NCBI GenBank assembly: GCA_965238125.1
Contig: OZ250179.1
Span: 930,001-994,000, forward strand
Reading direction: 5' to 3'
Source: UBA6623 sp965238125
GTDB lineage: Bacteria; Acidobacteriota; Terriglobia; Bryobacterales; UBA6623
DNA length: 64,000 nucleotides
Positions 37,619 through 46,232 of the stretch are shown one piece after another (the first letter of the stretch is position 1; every line of letters starts with the position of its first letter). The position numbers and the translations under genes were made by a program. The notes under the pieces were generated by a model. The model saw nothing but the letters and a program-made list of their open reading frames with translations, searched no databases and was not told the DNA's origin.

Positions 37619-38712
37619 TTGAGTCTCGCATAATATTCTGTCAATCGAGACAAAGAGAAGACTGTTTCCAGAAAGCGGTAATCAAGCGCGGTTTGCGGCG
37701 CATGCGCCGCAGCGTTTTGCGGGCACGTTCGTCGAGTTCCCAGTAGTCCTTCGGACAGACGTTCGGCAACTCGTGCTGTTTCCAGTACGCCCAGATGTAT
37801 TCCACCGGATTCAGCTCCGGCGCATACGCCGGCAAATACTCCGTCACGATATGGCCTTGCGAGAGTTCAATGAACTCTCGCACCATCCGACTGCGATGCG
37901 CCGGCAAGCGGTCCCAGACGATCATCAACGGGCCGTCCATGTGGCGAACCAAGGCCTTCAGAAAGTCGATGACCTCCAACTCGCCAATCGCGCCGGGATA
38001 GAGCCGAAAGTAAAAGTTGCGCAACGTCAACCCGGCCGACACCGAAAGCTTCTGCCAATTGAAGTTGAACTCCAGCAGCGGCGTCTCGCCGCGCGGCGCC
38101 CAGGTGCGGCAACGATGCGGCTTCTGACTCCATCCGCTTTCGTCGATGAAGACGATCGTGCGGTCTTGTTTGCGGGCTTTTTTTTAATGGCCGGCCACCT
38201 CTTGCACTTCCAGTCGCGGATGGCCTCTTCGTTGCGCTCGCGGGCTTTGCCGACCGGGCGTTGCGGGCTCCAGCCGAGCGCCCGCAGGATCTTCCAGACA
38301 TGGCCCTCGTGATAGCGCACGCCGAACTCGTCTCGGATCAGACGAGCCACCCGCGGACAGCTCCACAACGGCGTCGGGAAGCCGTGCGCCTCGGGGCCTT
38401 CGAGCAGCAGGATCTCCAGGCGTTCGAGCTGCGTGGCGTCCAATAGCGGCTTGCGGCCGGCGCGGCCGGCCTTGCGCAGCCCGGCCTCGCCTTGCGCCAG
38501 GTACTGTCGTCGCCACTCACTGACGGTTTGGCGGGCGACTGTCAGACGCCTGGCGGTTTCGGACTGATTGAGTCCTTCATCGAGCAAACGCATCGCTTCG
38601 AAACGGCGTTTCTCCAATGCTTCGAAATCGCGGCGCTTTCCTTTCGGTGTTCCCATACATAAGAATACGTACGGCAACACCAAAAGGTGTCACTCTATTT
38701 TGCGAGACTCAA
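37619..38712 (-). mobile_element. IS630-family element, type B copy 2 (1094 bp)
   Basis: It is bounded by TA at 37617-37618 and 38713-38714. The sequence is nearly identical to copy 1 at 12818, in reverse orientation. It is inserted in the sulfatase gene exactly between its membrane domain and its catalytic domain. Confidence 0.93.
37641..38656 (-). CDS. IS630 transposase (type B), copy 2
   Basis: It has the same structure as 12874-13889: ATG 38656, first frame stopping at 38027, an A8 slip site on the coding strand at 38178-38185, and a -1 frame ending at 37641. All three catalytic acidic residues are present. Confidence 0.9.
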
Positions 38713-39421
38713 TAATGGACGGCGCGCTTTTCGTGGGATTCTCGTGGGCAGGGGCGGGCGAGGCCGAGGGAATGTGGGGCAGAACGACCAGCCAAGCGAC
38801 CAGAGCGAGAGCAAGTCCGAAAGCTTTCCCGAGTTTCGCCCTGGTAAGAAAGACCACCGGCGCGCCGATCGCGAGGAACCCGGCCAGCGACAAGACCTGG
38901 AATCGAGTCGGAGATTGCAGCGCCGAAATGTGCAAGGGGAAGCGCGTCACCCATGAGCAGACAAACACCGCCCCCGCCATCACCAAGGTGCTAACGGCGG
39001 CTTGCCGACAAAACCGCGACGCTTGCGGCAACTTCGTGATCCGTATGGAAATGATGTAAACGATGACGCCTACCCAGCAGACGACAACCGTGGCAACGAG
39101 CGCGATAATTGGGCCATAGATCCGCAACAGGATCGCGTCGGTCCCAACGACGACGGCGACGGCCGCGGCAAGCGGGCTCGGACTCGGGTTCAGCGGTTTA
39201 AGCAGGTAGTACGCCCCAACCGTGAAGATGAGGTACAACGCAAACACCGCGGCCGCGACGAGGGTGAAGGGCAATAGAGCGAGCGCAAAACTCTCGAATC
39301 CGGCGGGGGGGATGTGATAGTTCGACAACGTATCAAAGACAGCAACCAACACGCTGACGAGGGCGCCGCTTAGGATCACCTGAAGCCACGAATAGGGGGT
39401 CGGAGGGTCGGCTTGATTCAT
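38713..39421 (-). pseudogene. Membrane-anchored sulfatase-like hydrolase, membrane domain, IS-interrupted
   Basis: It starts at ATG 39421 (MNQADPPTPYSW). About six to seven membrane helices are seen between residues 12 and 215 (for example LQVILSGALVSVLVAV, FALALLPFTLVAAAVF, ALVATVVVCWVGVIVYII). Without the IS, KSAPSI joins to KSVVLIVVDTLRADALG in frame, giving one protein of about 680 residues with a membrane N-terminus and an external hydrolase. This build recalls LtaS/EptA-like enzymes that modify lipids or glycans at the membrane surface. Confidence 0.85.
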
Positions 39422-40331
39422 GTGATTCCATGGAGAGAATCCCGCGCGGGACGGCCGCGCGAGGTTTCTCTATTTCAAAAAAGCAATTTAGCAAACATCG
39501 GGCGGGCGGAGTGGTATTCGTTCGACGCCCGGGACGGCGCGGTCCAAGGCTCCAGGGATGCCGACAAGCGTGGGTGGGGTTCGGTGGAGTTCGGAGACAA
39601 GCTCCCGAACTCGGCCAAAACCCGCTTGACACGACCGCTATCCTAAGCACGGCGAGCCCAAGCCAAAACCCGCCCGGCAGCAGGCCAAGGAGGACAAAAG
39701 AAGTCCACGAAACGGCCCGAAAAATCCTTGCGAAACGAAGCCAATTTGGCGAATCCAGGATCGATCCCATGTCTCTCTGGATCAATAACTTAGGTGGTAT
39801 CGGAAGTGGGCTGCCCGGGCTCGTGGGCTGATTTGGAAAGGGGGGCTGAACGTAGGCCGGGCCTCGACTGGGTTGCGATGGGTCGCGATCGCGGATCGCC
39901 GGCTCGGTGCCTTACTTTGGTGACGATTCTTGCCTTGAGCCCGGGCGACGTAGGCAAGAACGAGAGGTGTTCAACCCCACCAAAGCTTTCCACGAAACAA
40001 AGCCATTTCCCGCAAAGAAGAAAGCATCCATCTCAAGCGGTATCAATAACTTGGAGGCATAACACTCGAAGAACCGAGCGCCCGGTTCGCGGAGACCGCG
40101 ACCTTCTTCGCCGCTCACTCTACAGCCAAGCCCCGCGGGGAGAGCGAAGACCCCCAAGCGGCGAAAGAGGAGTGTAAACCCAGGCCCCGCTAGTTCCGCG
40201 AAACGAAGCCAATTGTCGATCATATCAAAAATATATCAACAACTTAGAGCGATCTCTCGGCGGCTGGATCTAGATCCCAACGTTTCGGAAGCCGGACCGT
40301 CATCTGATTCAGGGGGCTTTCCCGGCGACGG
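39422..40331. repeat. Non-coding region with three copies of a ~65-bp interspersed repeat
   Basis: I find no gene in these 910 bases. Three diverged copies of one unit are visible: 39731-39794, 39991-40055 and 40198-40248. Each begins with CGAAACGAAGCCAATT (or a close variant), continues with a variable middle, and ends with ATCAATAACTTAGG or similar. Short open frames here merely translate the repeat. Confidence 0.65.
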
Positions 40332-42485
40332 TCAAGGAGCTTCTCGTTGACGCAGTCGATCGATCTCGCGTAGCAAGCCCGTCACCGAGCGCATGTGCTT
40401 CACCGCGTCCAAGCCGTAGCGAGCCCGGCGGCGCCAGTTGGGGCGCTGGTCCACGGTGCCGGGGGTGTTTTGTGGTTCGGTCTCGGCCCATAGATCTTCG
40501 AGGTTGATCATGAGAAATTCGGCCGGGCTCGCGGCCTGTTTGCCGAGTAGGGCTTTGAGTATTCGCCGGATCTCATCCTTGCTGTTTTTCGACGGCCGGT
40601 CGGCGGGAACACTGGAAGCCCGGTCTCCGAGAAAATGCCGAAAGAGGGCTTGCTTGACGGCCTTGCGGCGATTGCGGTCTTGGGTGGAATCCTCGCTGCC
40701 GAGCAAGCCTAAATCGACCTGATCGTCGATGTCGAGTTGCTTCCAAAACGCCGCGAAGGGACGCATGTCATGGGTGTTGAGCGAAGCCGTCGTGCCGGCC
40801 GCGATCGGCTTGAGCGGACTTCGAGGCCGGTCGCGAAACTCAAACTGCCCCACCGACATCCGACGGACGCCGTGCTCTTTCATGCGCGCCCGCACATAGC
40901 GAGGGACGGTTCCTAGGTCTTCCCCGACGATGACCGTCTCGTGGCGGCGCGACTCGAGTGCGAGGATGGCGTACAGCTCCCGCGCCCGATACCGCACATA
41001 CGCGCCTTGGTCGGCCAGCCGGTCTCGCGGAACCCAATAGAGCCGATGCAGTCCCATGACGTGATCAATGCGCAGCATCGAGGCGCGGCGCATGTGGCTG
41101 CGCAAACAAGCGATCCAGGGACGGTACTGTCGGCGGCGGATGTTTTCGGGGTGCTGGGGCGCGAAACCCCAGTTCTGCCCCTCGGTGAAAAAGCGGTCGG
41201 GGGGCGCGCCGCCAGCGACGTTCAAGGCGAACGACTCGGGGTCCTCCCACACGTCGAAGCCGCCCGCGTGAACGCCCAACGGCAAATCGAGATAGAGCCC
41301 GCCGCCTTTCTCGGCGGCGCGATCGGCGAGCGAGGTCAACTGCTGATCGGCCAGCCATTGGACATACAGGTGATAGCTCCGCGCCGCCTCGTCGAAGTCA
41401 CCGCCACGGATCGTCCCCGTGCGTAGCCTCACCGGCCAATCGGGCCACAGTCGGCCCCGAGCCTCGACCACGGCGCGAAACTTGGCGTAGGCATCGAGGT
41501 CGGGCCGGCTTTCGACGTAGGCCTGAAATGCGTCGCGACGCGCCGAGGGCCGGGCCGTCAGTGAATGCGCCAAGGCTTCGAGCACGCGCCGTTTCAGCGC
41601 CATTTCTCGGCGGTAATCGACGAGGTTGCCCTGTCGTAGGCGCTTGCATTCTTTCGCGTAGGCCGCGGACCCGAGCAAAGACCGTGCCCGCGGCGACTGT
41701 TCGAGTTCCGGGGCTCGCGCCGGGTCCAAGTAGAATTCGTTCCAAAAGCGGCGGCTGACCGGCGTGTAGGGCGAGGGATGGAAAGGCTCGTCGAGATAGC
41801 AGGCCGAGAGCGGAAGCGTGCCGACGGCCGAGCCGCCCAGCTCCATCGTCCATTCGAGGAAGTCTTCGAGGTCGGTGAAATCGCCGGAAGCCGACCCGCG
41901 TTCCGTCCGCAAGGCGTAGAGCGGCAGGAACAACCCCCAGCGGCGTTTCGCGGACAGACCCGGCGAATAGGCGGTGCGCGGCGCCGAGATCACGAGTGCT
42001 TCCGCGCCGCAGCGTCCCAGCGTCAGTCGCAGGGTGTGATAACCCTCGGGCAACGGCTGCGGCAGCGCCAACGACTTGGCTGAAAATCGGCGTCGGGCGA
42101 CAACGGCTTCGCCTAAGGTTTCCAGGTCGCCGACGCGCTGTTGAAAGCGAAGGGGGGCGCGGCCGTCTTCGAACTCCACATCGACCGAAAGAGTCGATGT
42201 CTCGGCGCTCGCCGGCACCCGCAACGGAATTTGGGGCCGACGATTCCGCTCGCGCCACGCGACCACGACCGGCCCGACGAGCTGCTCCCAAATTTCCAGC
42301 CGGCGCTCGGACACTGCTGAGGCAATTTCTTTCGCCGACGAAAGTGGGGCGCCGAGTTCAGCCAAGACCGCGAGTAGAGTTTCCGGGGGCGACTCGCGCA
42401 CGACCCCAAAGCCGTCGTGATAGCGAACCTGCACGCCGTAGAGGCGGGCGAGCCGGTGAAGTGCTTGCAGGGTGCGGCGATTCAT
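40332..42485 (-). CDS. malQ: 4-alpha-glucanotransferase (GH77)
   Basis: The amylomaltase transfers maltodextrin segments in the cytoplasm for glycogen/maltose metabolism. The 717 residues show the N-terminal domain (LARLYGVQVRYHDGFG), LPLSACYLDEPFHPSPYTPVSRRFWNE, the nucleophile Asp in RIDHVMGLHRLYWVP, the acid/base Glu in VIVGEDLGTVP, and the third acidic residue in LNTHDMRPF. The length is normal for the long subtype. A weak ribosome site precedes ATG 42485. It lies 221 bp downstream of glgX on the same strand. A relic of its last 150 bp occurs at 36101. Confidence 0.95.
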   Translation of the reverse strand: MNRRTLQALHRLARLYGVQVRYHDGFGVVRESPPETLLAVLAELGAPLSSAKEIASAVSERRLEIWEQLVGPVVVAWRERNRRPQIPLRVPASAETSTLSVDVEFEDGRAPLRFQQRVGDLETLGEAVVARRRFSAKSLALPQPLPEGYHTLRLTLGRCGAEALVISAPRTAYSPGLSAKRRWGLFLPLYALRTERGSASGDFTDLEDFLEWTMELGGSAVGTLPLSACYLDEPFHPSPYTPVSRRFWNEFYLDPARAPELEQSPRARSLLGSAAYAKECKRLRQGNLVDYRREMALKRRVLEALAHSLTARPSARRDAFQAYVESRPDLDAYAKFRAVVEARGRLWPDWPVRLRTGTIRGGDFDEAARSYHLYVQWLADQQLTSLADRAAEKGGGLYLDLPLGVHAGGFDVWEDPESFALNVAGGAPPDRFFTEGQNWGFAPQHPENIRRRQYRPWIACLRSHMRRASMLRIDHVMGLHRLYWVPRDRLADQGAYVRYRARELYAILALESRRHETVIVGEDLGTVPRYVRARMKEHGVRRMSVGQFEFRDRPRSPLKPIAAGTTASLNTHDMRPFAAFWKQLDIDDQVDLGLLGSEDSTQDRNRRKAVKQALFRHFLGDRASSVPADRPSKNSKDEIRRILKALLGKQAASPAEFLMINLEDLWAETEPQNTPGTVDQRPNWRRRARYGLDAVKHMRSVTGLLREIDRLRQREAP

Positions 42486-42706
42486 GTCGTGAAGGAAAAC
42501 GCGTGCGGGGAATGGCCAGCGGCGGCGTTAGGGTGCCTCATGGCCTCGCAGCGTGGCGTCGAAGCAGCTCCGAATCGCCTCCAGGGCCTCGAGCCGGCAT
42601 AGTATTCATTCATACTGGCCAGGGGCGGCAAGAAAGCCGTCACACCCATTTTCATGGCGGTATGATGAATCTGCGGATTCATGGAAACGGAACTCTTCCA
42701 TAACAA

Positions 42707-44872
42707 TTACCAAGCAAAGCGCAACACCACGAAGCTCTGCCCGCCAACCGGGTAGGTATTGCCGAGGTCGGCGGTTGCCTTTGTCCCTATCTCACTCGTA
42801 TCCAACAGCCGCTCCCAACGCCCGCCCCTTTCCGCCGGCGGCAAGGTGAAGCGCACGGATTGCTCGCCGCTGTTCATCATCAGCAAGAGCGGCCCCTGCC
42901 CCGGTTGGTCGCTTTGCGAGACCGTCTCGGCCCGCGGCGTCTCACCCCGTAACAAAGCCCCGAAACAGCGCAACTCGCGACTGTCCCAATCCGCCTCGGT
43001 CTTTTCACCGCCCGAGGGGAGATACCAAATCACATCCTTGCCCGCCGGCTGCTCGATGAGCGCTTCTCCGGCCGGTGTCGTGGGCGTTTCTCCATTGAAA
43101 AAAGTCGTGCGCCGAAAAGCCTTGTGATCTCGCCGCAATCTCACCAGCCGCTGAAAGAATTCCAAGAACGCTTGCTGCTGGGGGGAAGGCTCCCAATCGA
43201 GCCAACTCATCTCGTTGTCCTGGCAATAGGCGTTGTTGTTGCCTTGCTGCGTCTGTCCCAACTCGTCGCCGGCGCGAATCAGCGGCACGCCTTGCGACAA
43301 CATCAGCGTGGCGGCCAGATTGCGTTTGTGTCGCTGCCGCAAAGCGTTGATTTCGGGGTCGTCGGTCGGCCCCTCGACGCCGCAATTCCAACTTGGGCTG
43401 TGATCGTCGCCGTCGCGGTTCCCGTCCCGGTTCGCGAGATTGTGCTTGCGGTGATAGCTGACGACATCGCGCAGCGTGAAGCCGTCGTGCGAGGTGATGA
43501 AATTGACAGAGGCCGCCGGGGTGCGGCCGTTATGGGCAAACAGGTCGCTGCTGCCGGCCAGGCGCGTGGCCAGCGCCGAGGCCGTTCCGTCGTCGCCGCG
43601 CCAAAAATGCCTCACTTCGTCTCGGAACTTGCCGTTCAACTCCGACCACCCCGAGGGGAAAGCGCCCAGCCGGTAGCCGTCATCGCCTAGGTCCCAGGGT
43701 TCGGCGATCCACTTGACGCGGTTGAGCAGCGGGTCTTGCGCAAGAGCGGTTAGAAAAGGCGCGCCAAGGTCGACGGTATGCTCGCCGCGAATCAGCGCCA
43801 AGGCGAGGTCAAAACGGAATCCGTCGACGTGCATTTCGGCGACCCAATAACGCAGGCTGTCCATCACGAGTTGCAGCACGCGGGGGTGATTCAAGTTCAA
43901 GGTGTTGCCGCAGCCGGTGAAATCTTGACACTGTCGCGGGTCGTCGGGTTGCAAGCGATAGTAGGCGGCGTTGTCGATTCCTCGCATCGAAAGCGTAGGG
44001 CCGGTCTCGTCCCCTTCTCCCGTATGGTTGTAGACCACGTCGAGGATCACTTCAATCCCGGCCTGGTGCAGCCGCCGGATCATTTCCTTGCATTCGTTGA
44101 CGGCGCCGCCCGGCCCGCTCGCCGCGTAACGCGGATCGGGCGCGAAATAGGCGAGCGAGTTGTAACCCCAATAGTTCGTCAACCCGCGCTCGACCAGCGC
44201 CCGCTCATCGACGTGGGCGTGAATCGGCAGAATCTGTACAGCGGTGACGCCCAGCGCGAGCAGGTGGTCAATCACGGGCTCGGCGCCGAAGCCGGTGTAG
44301 GTGCCGCGCCACTCGGGCTCGACGTCGGGGTGACGTTTCGTGAGCCCCTTGACGTGGACTTCGTAGATCACCGTGTCGCGCCAAGCCGTGCCCGGGGCCC
44401 GGTCGTCTCGCCAATCAAAAGCCGGGTCGACGACCACCCCGAGCGGGCCGAACGCGGCATCGTCGCGCTCGTCGAAGGAAATGTCTTCCGCGGGGTCGCC
44501 GCGGCGGTAGCCGTAGAGCTCGTCGCGCCAAGTGAGCCCGCGGCCCAGGGCGCGGGCGTAGGGGTCGAGCAGAATCTTGTTGTGGTTGAAACGGCGCCCG
44601 TGCGCCGGTTCATACGGCCCGTCAACGCGGTAGGCGTAGAGTTGCCCCGGCGCGACGCCCGGCGGATAGGCGTGCCACACGAAATTCGTCCGCTCGCGCA
44701 ACGGGATTCGCTTGCTTTCGATTTTACTCTCGGGGCTGTCGAAAAGACATAGTTCGACGGCGGTTGCGTGCTGTGAAAAGAGCGCGAAATTGACGCCCTT
44801 CCCGTCCCAAGTAGCGCCCAACGGATAGGGCTTCCCGGGTTGCGGTTCGAGGCTCTGTGGCACCCGCGACAT
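42707..44872 (-). CDS. glgX: Glycogen debranching enzyme (GH13)
   Basis: It hydrolyses alpha-1,6 branches of limit dextrins produced from glycogen. The 721 residues from ATG 44872 begin with a CBM48 domain (GKPYPLGATWDGKGVNFALFS). The GH13 barrel follows with VILDVVYNHTGEGDE, the nucleophile Asp in DGFRFDLALAL, the acid/base Glu in WIAEPWDLG, FITSHDGFTLRDVVSYH with the third acidic residue, and PLIRAGDELGQTQQGNNNAYCQD. All are typical for GlgX/TreX. The longer upstream frame has no ribosome site. Together with malQ it forms a glycogen breakdown pair. Confidence 0.95.
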   Translation of the reverse strand: MSRVPQSLEPQPGKPYPLGATWDGKGVNFALFSQHATAVELCLFDSPESKIESKRIPLRERTNFVWHAYPPGVAPGQLYAYRVDGPYEPAHGRRFNHNKILLDPYARALGRGLTWRDELYGYRRGDPAEDISFDERDDAAFGPLGVVVDPAFDWRDDRAPGTAWRDTVIYEVHVKGLTKRHPDVEPEWRGTYTGFGAEPVIDHLLALGVTAVQILPIHAHVDERALVERGLTNYWGYNSLAYFAPDPRYAASGPGGAVNECKEMIRRLHQAGIEVILDVVYNHTGEGDETGPTLSMRGIDNAAYYRLQPDDPRQCQDFTGCGNTLNLNHPRVLQLVMDSLRYWVAEMHVDGFRFDLALALIRGEHTVDLGAPFLTALAQDPLLNRVKWIAEPWDLGDDGYRLGAFPSGWSELNGKFRDEVRHFWRGDDGTASALATRLAGSSDLFAHNGRTPAASVNFITSHDGFTLRDVVSYHRKHNLANRDGNRDGDDHSPSWNCGVEGPTDDPEINALRQRHKRNLAATLMLSQGVPLIRAGDELGQTQQGNNNAYCQDNEMSWLDWEPSPQQQAFLEFFQRLVRLRRDHKAFRRTTFFNGETPTTPAGEALIEQPAGKDVIWYLPSGGEKTEADWDSRELRCFGALLRGETPRAETVSQSDQPGQGPLLLMMNSGEQSVRFTLPPAERGGRWERLLDTSEIGTKATADLGNTYPVGGQSFVVLRFAW

Positions 44873-45259
44873 CGTGAACAAGATTATACCGGGCGCCCCC
44901 CACGGGCATTTGCAGGGCGGTTTTCCCGCTTGCCTATCTTCGAATCTTGAGCCGGAATGGACGGGACCAGCGCAGTCCCCGGGGCTCCCGCCCGCGGACG
45001 CGTCCGGCGGGTAGCGTCGACTACCCCTGGGGCTGAGGGTGCGGCGATCGGGAATTCGATTCCGCAAAAGGCCGAACCGTCAATCACTTCTTGAGACGGC
45101 CCATTCGGTCGCTTCTCTGCCCCCCCGATCAAGGTGGCACTGAGACGACGGTATTGTAGGGTACCGAGTCGTTGCTATGGAATCAGTAAGCTTGCGACGG
45201 TCACGGCGAAAGCGGCATGATGAGCGCCGCGGCACATAACAGTTTTGTGATATAGTTTC
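44873..45259. other. Intergenic region with a palindrome
   Basis: No gene is seen in these 387 bases between divergent glgX and the toxin gene. A GGACGCGTCC palindrome (44997-45006) is followed by an 18-bp inverted repeat at 45009-45026 (GGGTAG-CGTCGA-CTACCC); either could be an operator or a structural repeat. Just upstream of the toxin start, TATAGT at 45251-45256 could be a -10 box of a leaderless or near-leaderless transcript. Confidence 0.35.
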
Positions 45260-45718
45260 ATGTGGAAGCTGTTCGATTACGTCGATGAGAAGGGTCGGAA
45301 CTACGTCAAGCGATGGATGAAGGGGCTTGAGAAGCCCGATCGCGCAAGGCTCGAAGCGAAACTCGAGACGCTCGAGGAGCACGGTCCGGGGTTGCCGTCC
45401 GATCTTCTTTCCGACACGACGGATAGGAACCTAAAGAAGATGCGGATCAACGGCAGAGTGGCTCTGCGACCGATCCTGTGCGTTGGGCCGAGTGACAACT
45501 CGGAGGAATACACGCTCCTCATCGGCGCGGTGGAACGAGATCGAAAATGGGTCCCAAAGAACGCTTTGAAGATGGCAAAGAGAACGACGAGAAGCGATCC
45601 TACGAGATCCCGAGACGCGGAGGTGTCCACATGGGGAAGAACCGGAGCTTGCGTGAGAGACTGCGGAAACGGTTGCGGGACAGCGAATACCGGCATGCCT
45701 ACGCGGATGAAGCGCTGA
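45260..45718 (+). CDS. HigB/Gp49-like toxin of a type II toxin-antitoxin pair
   Basis: From ATG 45260, 152 residues. Residues 1-110 match the phage Gp49/HigB (DUF891-type, RelE-fold) toxins: a start MWKLFDYVDEKGRNYVKRW, DRARLEAKLETLEEHG, LKKMRINGRVALRPIL and LLIGAVERDRKWVPKNAL. Such toxins cleave ribosome-bound mRNA. The C-terminus runs 88 bp into the antitoxin gene in another frame and has three cysteines that the family lacks, so the last 30 residues may be an artefact of a lost stop. The toxin-before-antitoxin order is typical for HigBA. Confidence 0.78.
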   Translation: MWKLFDYVDEKGRNYVKRWMKGLEKPDRARLEAKLETLEEHGPGLPSDLLSDTTDRNLKKMRINGRVALRPILCVGPSDNSEEYTLLIGAVERDRKWVPKNALKMAKRTTRSDPTRSRDAEVSTWGRTGACVRDCGNGCGTANTGMPTRMKR

Positions 45719-46071
45719 ACCTGTTTTTGGCAAGTCAGATCCGAGTGCTTCGTGAGCAACGCGGCCTTAGCCAAGCCGAGCTGGCCGCGAAAATCGGAAC
45801 CAAGCAGGCGGGCATATCACGCCTTGAGAGTGCTGACTATTCCGGCTGGAGCACAAGATCGTTAAAGAAACTTGCCGAGGCCTTTGACCTGCGGCTTCGG
45901 GTTTCGTTTGAGCCGTTCGGGACCCTTTGGCATGAGGTAGCTACGCGTGACCGCAGCACCCTTGAGCGGGAGTCTTTTCAGGAGGATCCGGAGTTTTCCG
46001 TGTCGACGCGATCGATCCGGAGTGAGCAAGCCGTTCGTGAGTTCCCGGTGAGCAAACCTTCGGTTCGCTGA
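45631..46071 (+). CDS. XRE-family antitoxin of the HigBA-type pair
   Basis: It encodes 146 residues from ATG 45631, which is preceded by GGAGG at 7 nt. Residues about 30-90 form a Cro/CI-type helix-turn-helix (FLASQIRVLREQRGLSQAEL, KIGTKQAGISRLE, SLKKLAEAFDLRLRVSFE). It should bind the toxin and repress the operon. The C-terminal 50 residues are charged and probably flexible. It overlaps the toxin gene by 88 bp, so the two are co-transcribed and translation is likely coupled. Confidence 0.85.
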   Translation: MGKNRSLRERLRKRLRDSEYRHAYADEALNLFLASQIRVLREQRGLSQAELAAKIGTKQAGISRLESADYSGWSTRSLKKLAEAFDLRLRVSFEPFGTLWHEVATRDRSTLERESFQEDPEFSVSTRSIRSEQAVREFPVSKPSVR

Positions 46072-46232
46072 GGACACACCCCCGAAGCCGAAGAGGACAC
46101 GCCGACTGACGCGCAGCCGGCGATTTCCCGTGGCGGGGGGCCGGCCCCCCACCGCCCCGAACTCCCGAAGGCCCACCTCGACAAGGCTCTATACAGGGTT
46201 CATACTAGGGGGGAGTTTGCTTCGAAAACAGG

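Noticed and set aside
42600..42620. AGTAT/ATACT inverted repeat upstream of malQ
   Set aside because: Only a 5-bp stem; too weak to call an operator, and no conserved promoter beside it.
43778..44752. 324-codon plus-strand frame
   Set aside because: Shadow of glgX.
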